Shown here: positions 57,919 through 64,000 of the stretch, piece by piece
Layout of the letters: every line of letters begins with the position of its first letter
Position numbering within the stretch: position 1 is the stretch's first letter
Origin: Oscillospiraceae bacterium
GTDB lineage: Bacteria > Bacillota > Clostridia > Oscillospirales > Oscillospiraceae
Length of the DNA: 64,000 bases
Direction: 5' to 3'
Assembly (NCBI GenBank): GCA_017461445.1
Contig: JAFTXW010000019.1
Coordinates: 1 to 64,000, forward strand
Notes under the pieces: model-generated
What the model was told of the DNA's origin: nothing
The model's database searches: none
Seen by the model: only the letters and a program-made list of their open reading frames with translations
Program-made: the position numbers and the translations under genes

Positions 57919-59037
57919 ATGAGCAAGGTTATTTGTGAGATTTGCGGCACTACTTACCCCGATACTGCTGAGAATTGCCCCATCTGCGGCTATTCCCGGG
58001 AACTGGGCTTTGGTGAGACCGTGGATGAGGACATTCTGGAGGCAGCTTCCGTCGGCCAGGAGAAGGGCGGGCATTTTGCTGCCGATACAACCAAAAAGAA
58101 AAAAAGGGAGATTTTTGACTTTGACGAAGTAAACGCCGAGGACGAGGTGGAAGTCGAAGAGGCAGAAGATTCCTACGATGAGGAAGATGAATACGACGAG
58201 GAGCCCAGATCCAACACGCTGCTTGTGGTGATTCTGGTGATCATCATTACGCTGCTGCTGGCGGCTGCGGGATTTATTTTCTTCCGCTATTTCCTGCCGA
58301 ATATGAACCAGACGGAGCCTACCATTGCGGAAACCGCAGGAACCTGGCCCACTGAGACCGCGGAAGTCCCTACCACTGAGCTGCGCATCCCCTGCGAGAG
58401 CCTGGTGCTGACCGGCGGTCTGGATACCCTGACCATGGAGGGCGGCAACTGGCTGCTCCATGTGGTGGTTGCTCCCACGGATACCACCGACAAGCTGATT
58501 TTTGTTTCTGAGGACGAGTCTGTTGTCACGGTGGATGAGAACGGCAAGCTGACTGCTGTGGGTGAGGGCGATACCTATGTTAACATCATCTGCGGCGAGA
58601 AGCAGATCCAGTGTCACATCGTGGTGGATTATTCTCTGGCTACGGAGCCTACCACGGAGCCCGAAACCATTCCTCCCGTAACCAACGCGGAGGAAACGGA
58701 GCCCGAGGAGACGAAGGCTGAAGAAGAAACCAAGGCAACGGAGCCTGATAAGGAAACCGAGCCGGAGGAAGAGACCGAAGCCACCAAGGCCACTTCTGCC
58801 CAGCTGAAGGATGTGACCCTAAAGCTGAAAAAGACGGACATCACTCTGGGTGTGGGCTACAGCTACACCATTCCTCTGGACTGCGATCTGGATTACGACG
58901 AGATCGAGTGGTATGTAGAGGAAGAATTCATTGCCAAGGTGGAAAACGGTAAGGTCACCGCCCTGATGGCCGGTGTCACCGATGTAGTTGCCAAGTATGG
59001 CGATCAGATCGTGGAGTGCCGCATCCGCTGCAGCTGA
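57919..59037 (+). CDS. Zinc-ribbon, single-pass membrane protein with Ig-like (BIG2-type) outer domains
   Basis: A 372-residue protein. The N-terminal zinc ribbon is CEICGTTYPDTAENCPICG (two CxxC knuckles). An acidic segment (about 65-100) and a membrane helix (NTLLVVILVIIITLLLAAAG) follow. Outside, an Ig-like domain (TLTMEGGNWLLHVVVAPTDT, VSEDESVVTVDENGKLTAVGE, BIG2 type), a Glu/Thr-rich linker and a second BIG2-like unit (FIAKVENGKVTALMAGVTDV) are seen. ATG at 57919 follows AGGAGG by 7 bases. The shape (cytoplasmic sensor, helix, acidic linker, outer beta domains) mirrors that of the divergent kinase and suggests joint function. Confidence 0.82.
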   Translation: MSKVICEICGTTYPDTAENCPICGYSRELGFGETVDEDILEAASVGQEKGGHFAADTTKKKKREIFDFDEVNAEDEVEVEEAEDSYDEEDEYDEEPRSNTLLVVILVIIITLLLAAAGFIFFRYFLPNMNQTEPTIAETAGTWPTETAEVPTTELRIPCESLVLTGGLDTLTMEGGNWLLHVVVAPTDTTDKLIFVSEDESVVTVDENGKLTAVGEGDTYVNIICGEKQIQCHIVVDYSLATEPTTEPETIPPVTNAEETEPEETKAEEETKATEPDKETEPEEETEATKATSAQLKDVTLKLKKTDITLGVGYSYTIPLDCDLDYDEIEWYVEEEFIAKVENGKVTALMAGVTDVVAKYGDQIVECRIRCS

Positions 59038-59050
59038 TTTTGAAAGAACA

Positions 59051-59085
59051 GGCGGCAGTTCCCTCATGGAGCTGCCGCCGTTTTT
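59051..59085 (+). terminator. Terminator after the zinc-ribbon protein gene
   Basis: GGCGGCAGTTCC pairs with GGAGCTGCCGCC (59068-59079; one mismatch), followed by GTTTTTG. Confidence 0.88.
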
Positions 59086-59086
59086 G

Positions 59087-59290
59087 TTATTCGCCCTCAA
59101 CGAACGTCTTCCTGCGAAACAGGAAAGTGATGCACCACAGGCCGGCAAGACCGACCAGAGAATACACCAGCCGGCTGAACAGGGAGCCGGACCCGCCAAA
59201 GAGCCATGCCACCAGGTCAAACTGACAAATGCCAATAAGCCCCCAGTTGATGCAGCCGATGATGGATAAAATCAGCGCAAGGGTATCCAT
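59087..59290 (-). CDS. DUF378 family small membrane protein
   Basis: A 67-residue protein with two hydrophobic segments. MDTLALILSIIGCINWGLIG and VAWLFGGSGSLFSRLVYSLV then GLAGLW are the DUF378 pattern (conserved INWGL and G-x-x-S-x-x-x-R-x-x-Y). GGAGGT precedes the ATG. Function unknown. Its stop lies next to the convergent terminator. Confidence 0.88.
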   Translation of the reverse strand: MDTLALILSIIGCINWGLIGICQFDLVAWLFGGSGSLFSRLVYSLVGLAGLWCITFLFRRKTFVEGE

Positions 59291-59358
59291 GAAGTAACCT
59301 CCGTTTCTGCGTTTGGATGTCTCTAGGATGTGCAGGATTCCGGAAATTATAATTTATG

Positions 59359-59387
59359 TTGCAAAAATAGACGCTTTCCGCTATAAT
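59359..59387 (+). promoter_or_regulatory. Promoter of ispE
   Basis: TTGCAA (59359-59364), 17-base spacer, TATAAT (59382-59387). Confidence 0.8.
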
Positions 59388-59421
59388 AAAGCAATCAAGA
59401 ATGAGATAAGGAGGTCAATTT

Positions 59422-60279
59422 ATGACCACACTTTATGAAGGTGCGTTTGCCAAGCTGAATCTGACTCTGGATGTGCTGGGGAAGCGGGAGGATGGCTACC
59501 ACGATCTGCAGAGCGTGATGCAGACTGTTTCCATCCGGGACGATGTGGAGATCGACATCGGTACCGGCAAGCCCTGGAAGCTGCTGTGCTCTGCCGATGG
59601 GATTCCCACCGATGAAACCAATCTTGCCTGGAAGGCGGCCAAGGTCTACTGTGAGACGCTGAAAAAGGATCCCGATGGCATTGAGATCCGCATTACCAAG
59701 CGGATTCCCTCCGGCGCGGGGATGGGCGGCGGCAGTGCTGATGCTGCTGCTGTGCTTCGTGCCCTGAACCGGCACTACAACAATCCGCTTTCCATTATGG
59801 CTCTGGCTGAGCTGGGTGCCCAGGTGGGCAGTGATGTGCCTTTCTGCGTCCTCTGCGGTACTGCCATGGCAGAGGGTCGGGGGGAGCGGCTGAGAAAGCT
59901 GCCGGATATGCCCGACTGTATTTTCGTTGTGGTGAAGCCTGAATTCTCTGTTTCCACCCCTGAGCTGTACAGAAAGATCGATGAAGTATCCATTGCCAAG
60001 CGGCCTGACAACCAGGCTATGGAAAGCGCGATCCTGGCGGGAGATTTGGAGAAAGTGGCGCACAATCTTTGTAATGTGTTCGATCCCGTGGTTACCCAGG
60101 ATCATTTGGAGCTGAACTACGTCAAATCCCTGTTCCACCAGTACGGTGCCGTTGGCTACCAGATGACCGGCTCTGGTTCCGCCGTCTTTGCCATCGTATC
60201 CGAATTCGAGGTGGCAGCGGTCATCTGCAATATGCTGAAGGAAAACTATCCGCAGGTTTATATTTGTAAGCCTGTATAA
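59422..60279 (+). CDS. ispE: 4-diphosphocytidyl-2-C-methyl-D-erythritol kinase
   Basis: A 285-residue GHMP kinase of the MEP isoprenoid pathway. AFAKLNLTLDVLGKREDGYHDL at the N-terminus, the ATP loop RIPSGAGMGGGSADAAAVL and MTGSGSAVFAI near the C-terminus are canonical. Length is normal. AAGGAGG precedes the ATG by 8 bases. A terminator lies 12 bases past the stop. Confidence 0.95.
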   Translation: MTTLYEGAFAKLNLTLDVLGKREDGYHDLQSVMQTVSIRDDVEIDIGTGKPWKLLCSADGIPTDETNLAWKAAKVYCETLKKDPDGIEIRITKRIPSGAGMGGGSADAAAVLRALNRHYNNPLSIMALAELGAQVGSDVPFCVLCGTAMAEGRGERLRKLPDMPDCIFVVVKPEFSVSTPELYRKIDEVSIAKRPDNQAMESAILAGDLEKVAHNLCNVFDPVVTQDHLELNYVKSLFHQYGAVGYQMTGSGSAVFAIVSEFEVAAVICNMLKENYPQVYICKPV

Positions 60280-60291
60280 AAATGCCAAATT

Positions 60292-60332
60292 CCGTCCATA
60301 CTGGAAATATTTCAGTATGGACGGTGTTTTTT
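60292..60332 (+). terminator. Terminator of ispE that runs into the spoIIR start codon
   Basis: CCGTCCATACTG pairs with CAGTATGGACGG (60313-60324), followed by TGTTTTTT, whose last base touches the spoIIR ATG at 60333. The 3' arm contains GGACGG, the only ribosome-site-like sequence for that start. Confidence 0.85.
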
Positions 60333-60938
60333 ATGAGAAAACTTATGAGAAGAGTCGGCTTTTGCTTTCTTCTTGCGGCACTGGTGTGGTGCGGTACATT
60401 GCTCGCGGACCGGGAGCTGCTGAATGAAGAACTGATCCGGCTTCATGTGGTTGCCAATTCGGACAGCGAAGAAGACCAGGCCATCAAGCTGCGGGTCCGG
60501 GACGCAGTGACGGAAAGTCTGAGGGAAGCTATGGAGGATGTGGCTGATGTGGAGGAAGCGAAAGCCTACCTGCAGGAGAATCTTCCCAAAATCCAAAAGG
60601 TGGCAAACGATACACTCCGATCCCTGGGATGTACCGAGGAAGCGGTGGTGACACTGTGCCGGCAGGCCTTTGATACCCGGTATTACGATACCTTTACCCT
60701 GCCTGCCGGGGTCTATGACGCCCTGCGCATCACCATCGGGGCAGGGGAAGGACAGAACTGGTGGTGTGTGGTTTTTCCCACCTTCTGCATTCCCGCAACC
60801 ACGGAGGGATTTGAAGATGTGGCTGCCGGGGCAGGTTTCCCGGATGCCCTGAATGAGGCACTGACTGGGGAGCAGGAAGTCCGTTTCTTCTTTCTGGATG
60901 CCCTGGGGAAGCTGGAAAATTTGTTCTTTATGGAATAA
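60333..60938 (+). CDS. spoIIR: Stage II sporulation protein R
   Basis: A 201-residue secreted signalling protein made in the forespore; it triggers SpoIIGA to process pro-sigma-E in the mother cell. A signal/membrane segment (about 7-24) is followed by LIRLHVVANSDSEEDQAIKLRVRDAV, the family signature, and LPAGVYDALRITIGAGEGQNWWCVVFP. Start at 60333 is chosen for the signal peptide; ATG at 60282 would put the terminator hairpin inside the gene, and ATG 60345 is also possible. Its presence indicates a spore-forming lineage. Confidence 0.92.
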   Translation: MRKLMRRVGFCFLLAALVWCGTLLADRELLNEELIRLHVVANSDSEEDQAIKLRVRDAVTESLREAMEDVADVEEAKAYLQENLPKIQKVANDTLRSLGCTEEAVVTLCRQAFDTRYYDTFTLPAGVYDALRITIGAGEGQNWWCVVFPTFCIPATTEGFEDVAAGAGFPDALNEALTGEQEVRFFFLDALGKLENLFFME

Positions 60939-61002
60939 ATATACCCTGTTCTTTGGACGGAATTTATGGTATCATGTAAAAAACAGAGAAAGGGGTGACG
61001 TT

Positions 61003-64000
61003 ATGCTGCATCTTTTGCTTGGCCGGGACTGGACTGCCAACCGGGACGAGATTTTAAGACGCATCGCTGATGATGTTCACCAAAGAAAACCGGGCCGGAT
61101 TCTGATGGTCCCGGAGCTGATCAGCCATGAAACAGAGCGTATGCTCTGTATGGCGGCAGGGGACACCGCCAGCCGCTATGCGGAAGTGCTGTCCTTTACC
61201 CGTCTTGCCCGGCGTGTCTGCGACACCACGGGCAGTGCGGCCCAGGAGTGTCTGGACAACGGCGGACGGGTTGTGGCTATGGCTGCCGCGGCCCGGCAGC
61301 TGAGCAGCCGCCTGAAGGCCTACGCATCCGTGGAGACCAAGCCTGAGTTTCTTACGGGGCTGATCGATGGCGTGGACGAATTCAAACGCTGCTGCATTAC
61401 CTCCGAAGACCTGAACCGGGCGGCGGAGGAGACAGACGGCAGTTTGGCCCAGAAGCTGGAGGAGCTGTCACTGCTGATGGAGGGCTACGATGCCCTGTGC
61501 AGCCGGGGCAAGCGGGATCCCAGAGACCAGATGACCTGGCTGTTGGAGCATTTGGAGGAGGGTACTTTTGGCGAGGAGCATGTGTTCTACATAGACGGCT
61601 TCCCGGATTTTACCCGGCAGAATCTTGCCATCATCGAGCATCTGATCCGGGTGTCTCCCCGCGTTACCGTCAGCGTCAACTGTGACAAAGTGGATTCCCC
61701 GCTGCTGGCCTTTGAGAAGGCAGGCTCCACTGCCGCGGAGCTGCTGAAATGCGCCCGCCGGGCTGGGGTAGAGGTTCAAATCGAGACCGTTCCCCAGCGG
61801 GAGCTGCCCTTGACGGTGGTGCGGGAAAAGCTGTTCCAGGGCCCTATTTCCAGGGGTGCGGCACAGGGATATCTCCGTGCCTTCCGGGCGGAAACGCCTT
61901 GGCAGGAGTGCATGGGCGCGGCCCGGGAAATCATGGCTCTGGTTCGCTCCGGGTGTCGTTACCGGGATATCACTCTGGTCTGCACCGATATGACGGTGTA
62001 CCAGCCTCTGGTAAATCTGATTTTTCACCGTTTCCACATCCCTGTGTACCAGTCCGGTACTGAGGATATTCTGCAAAAAAGTGTCATCAATACCGTTCTG
62101 ACGGCCCTGGATGCGGCTCTTAGCAGCTTCGACCAGCGGAGTACCTTACGGTATCTGCGCTCCGCTCTGTCGCCCCTCAGTCCCGATACCTGTGATCTGG
62201 TGGAAAACTACGCCATCCTCTGGGGCATCCGGGGGATGAAATGGACATCTCCCTGGGAGAAGCACCCGGCCGGCCTGGGAGAGGTTTGGACGGATGGTGC
62301 CCATAAGCGTCTGAACCGTCTGGAAAGCGCGAGAGACAGGGCCATCGGCCCTCTGGCAAGACTGCGCCAGGGCTTTCAGAAGGCCACAGACCTGCGTCAG
62401 CAGGTGCTGGCCCTGTACCGCTTCCTGGAGGAAATTCAGCTGGAAAAGCGGCTCAGTACCATGGCAAAGGAGCTGGATGATTCCGGCGATAACCGCAGTG
62501 CCCAGATATTGAACCAGCTGTGGGAGATTTTGCTGTCCGCTTTGGAGCAGATGTATGATGTGCTGGGCGAGACCCACTGGGAGTCGGAGCATTTTGCCCG
62601 GCTGTTTCGTCTGCTGCTGAGCCAGTATGATGTTGGTACTATCCCTCCGGTGCTGGATGCGGTGCAGATGGGCCCCGTTACCGCCATGCGCTGCCACCAG
62701 CAGAAGCATCTGATCGTTCTGGGCGGTCAGGAAGGAAACCTTCCCGGCTATACCGGTTCCAGCGGTGTGCTGACGGACCAGGAGCGTGTTACCCTGCGGG
62801 AGCTGGGCGTGCCCCTCACCGGCGGTGCCATGGAAGGCATTCAGGCGGAATTTGCGGAGATTTACGGCGTATTCTGCGATGCCATGGAAAGCATCCGTAT
62901 CTATTGCTCTGGGGAGCAACCCTCCTTTGTATTCCGCCGCCTTGCGGAGCTGGCCGGGGGTGAGGAACAGGTGATGGACACCTTTGGCTTCGCCCCGGCG
63001 GACAGCCAGGAGGCAGGAGCCTGGCTGGCGGGCTGGAACGCATCGGACATTGCCCAGCGTTTGGATATTGCAGAGGATTACCGGGATACCTGCCGCAGGC
63101 GGGATCATTCCCTGGGAAAAGTAAAGCTGGAGCATATCAAAGCCCTTTACGGCGAGACGCTGAACCTGTCTGCATCCCAGATCGACCGACAGGCGGAATG
63201 CCGCCTGTCCTATTTCCTGAAATACGGTCTCCGGGCCCAGGAGCGGAAGGAAGCCACCGTCGATCCGGCGGAATTCGGCACCTATGTCCATGCGGTGCTG
63301 GAAAATACCGCCCGGTGCATCCGGGATATGGGCGGGTTCCATCAGGTATCCCTGGAGGAGACTTTGGAGATCGCCCACCGGTTCAGTGATGAATACGCAA
63401 GGGAGCGGTTCAGCGAGATCGAATCGGAGCGAATGACCTATCTTTTCCACCGCAATGCCCAGGAGCTGGACATGGTGGTGCGGGAGCTTTGGCAGGAACT
63501 GAAGGACGCTCTGTTTGAACCAAAGGAGTTCGAGGTGAACTTCGGCGGAGAAGGCGGACTGCCGCCCATTGCCGTGCCCAATGAGGGCATGAATGCAATT
63601 CTTCGGGGCTTCGTGGACCGGGTGGATACCTGGTTCAGCGGCGGAAGCAGCTACTACCGGGTGGTGGACTATAAGACCGGCCGGAAGGATTTTGATTACT
63701 GCGATGTATTCAACGGCGTTGGTTTACAGATGCTTTTGTATATGTTTGCCTTGAAGCACAGTGGCGAGGATTTGCTGGGTGACCACCCCGTTGCGGCAGG
63801 TGTGCAGTATTTCCCCGCCCGTGCGCCGTATCTGCCCTCTGAGGGCCGGCTGGACGAGGTTGAAGCTGAAAAAGCCCGCCTGAGCCAGTGGAAGCGAAAG
63901 GGCCTGCTGCTTCAGGATGAGCAGGTCTTACAGGCCATGGAGCCGGGAGAAAATCCCAGCCGGATGTGTTACAGCGTGAAAAAAGACGGAACCCTGTCCG
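61003..64000 (+). CDS. addB: ATP-dependent nuclease subunit B (AddB), incomplete at window end
   Basis: At least 999 residues of the AddAB helicase-nuclease subunit that processes DNA ends for recombination. UvrD-like halves are recognisable (RILMVPELISHETERML, SFTRLARRV, HLIVLGGQEGNLPGY) and the C-terminal PD-(D/E)xK nuclease begins with GTYVHAVLE and RGFVDRVD and has the catalytic YYRVVDYKTGRKDFDY. The first iron-sulphur Cys is in RQAECRLSYFLKYG; the remaining three should lie beyond the window. The N-terminus reads LLLGRDWTANRDEIL, so the Walker A motif seen in Bacillus AddB is absent. GGGGTGACGTT precedes the ATG. addA is expected downstream. Confidence 0.9.
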   Translation, partial: MLHLLLGRDWTANRDEILRRIADDVHQRKPGRILMVPELISHETERMLCMAAGDTASRYAEVLSFTRLARRVCDTTGSAAQECLDNGGRVVAMAAAARQLSSRLKAYASVETKPEFLTGLIDGVDEFKRCCITSEDLNRAAEETDGSLAQKLEELSLLMEGYDALCSRGKRDPRDQMTWLLEHLEEGTFGEEHVFYIDGFPDFTRQNLAIIEHLIRVSPRVTVSVNCDKVDSPLLAFEKAGSTAAELLKCARRAGVEVQIETVPQRELPLTVVREKLFQGPISRGAAQGYLRAFRAETPWQECMGAAREIMALVRSGCRYRDITLVCTDMTVYQPLVNLIFHRFHIPVYQSGTEDILQKSVINTVLTALDAALSSFDQRSTLRYLRSALSPLSPDTCDLVENYAILWGIRGMKWTSPWEKHPAGLGEVWTDGAHKRLNRLESARDRAIGPLARLRQGFQKATDLRQQVLALYRFLEEIQLEKRLSTMAKELDDSGDNRSAQILNQLWEILLSALEQMYDVLGETHWESEHFARLFRLLLSQYDVGTIPPVLDAVQMGPVTAMRCHQQKHLIVLGGQEGNLPGYTGSSGVLTDQERVTLRELGVPLTGGAMEGIQAEFAEIYGVFCDAMESIRIYCSGEQPSFVFRRLAELAGGEEQVMDTFGFAPADSQEAGAWLAGWNASDIAQRLDIAEDYRDTCRRRDHSLGKVKLEHIKALYGETLNLSASQIDRQAECRLSYFLKYGLRAQERKEATVDPAEFGTYVHAVLENTARCIRDMGGFHQVSLEETLEIAHRFSDEYARERFSEIESERMTYLFHRNAQELDMVVRELWQELKDALFEPKEFEVNFGGEGGLPPIAVPNEGMNAILRGFVDRVDTWFSGGSSYYRVVDYKTGRKDFDYCDVFNGVGLQMLLYMFALKHSGEDLLGDHPVAAGVQYFPARAPYLPSEGRLDEVEAEKARLSQWKRKGLLLQDEQVLQAMEPGENPSRMCYSVKKDGTLS

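Noticed and set aside
1-64000. CRISPR arrays, prophage, tRNA or rRNA genes
   Set aside because: I looked for regularly spaced direct repeats, phage structural or integrase genes and cloverleaf or rRNA sequences and saw none; a tRNA scan program would be needed to be certain.

Overview
The window looks like a chromosomal segment of a spore-forming, high-GC Clostridia species, most likely from the gut Oscillospiraceae/Ruminococcaceae. The grounds are a spoIIR gene, a LytTR/GHKL regulator pair, an ECF sigma factor with DUF4179-type partners, a LicT-controlled PTS, classical AGGAGG ribosome sites and TTGaca-17-TATAAT promoters. The family assignment is inference from gene content only. No rRNA, tRNA or CRISPR array was seen.

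Layout. 1-731: tail of an IS630-type transposase and a patch of hairpin-rich repeat fragments. 732-6611: opp/dpp-type peptide ABC transporter operon plus an uncharacterised gene. 6638-7702: terminator, palindromic remnant and an IS5-type element whose transposase is broken by a stop codon. 7783-9831: a LytTR regulator and a GHKL kinase in which BOTH phospho-acceptor residues are replaced (receiver Asp to Gly, kinase His to Glu). 9937-18478: a glycoside locus with a membrane-anchored GH3 enzyme of swapped domain order, a GH2 enzyme, a GPH-type symporter and a UxuB-like SDR oxidoreductase. 18584-24242: DUF2935 protein, SH3/C39 exoprotein, surface 5'-nucleotidase and HtrA protease, with a repeat element between the last two. 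24377-29432: DUF7916 gene divergent from licT, followed by an alpha-glucoside PTS and a GH4 6-phospho-alpha-glucosidase; the licT leader carries a RAT/terminator switch. 29551-33466: GH25 lysozyme, then an ECF sigma operon ending inside another copy of the repeat. 33628-43563: RecQ, YbaK, GH31, LUD, GtrA and an ABC exporter-type pair. 43609-52593: a minus-strand operon holding the whole shikimate to Phe/Tyr pathway, including an AroE-AroK fusion, behind a leader peptide of tandem Phe/Tyr codons and a terminator. 52611-59290: nucleotidyltransferase, VanZ, zinc-dependent PLC-like protein, a Ser/Thr kinase with an extracellular Fn3-like region, a divergent zinc-ribbon membrane protein and DUF378. 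59359-64000: ispE, spoIIR and the start of addB.

The most noteworthy observations are: (1) the matched loss of phospho-acceptors in the two-component pair; (2) a ~168 bp four-hairpin mobile-looking repeat (two full copies plus fragments) with compensatory changes in its stems, sharing its end with the IS630-type remnant, which recalls RUP/IS630 pairs of pneumococcus; (3) a Phe/Tyr leader-peptide attenuator in front of a complete aromatic operon. All family names are from recognition of motifs by eye; no database search was run.
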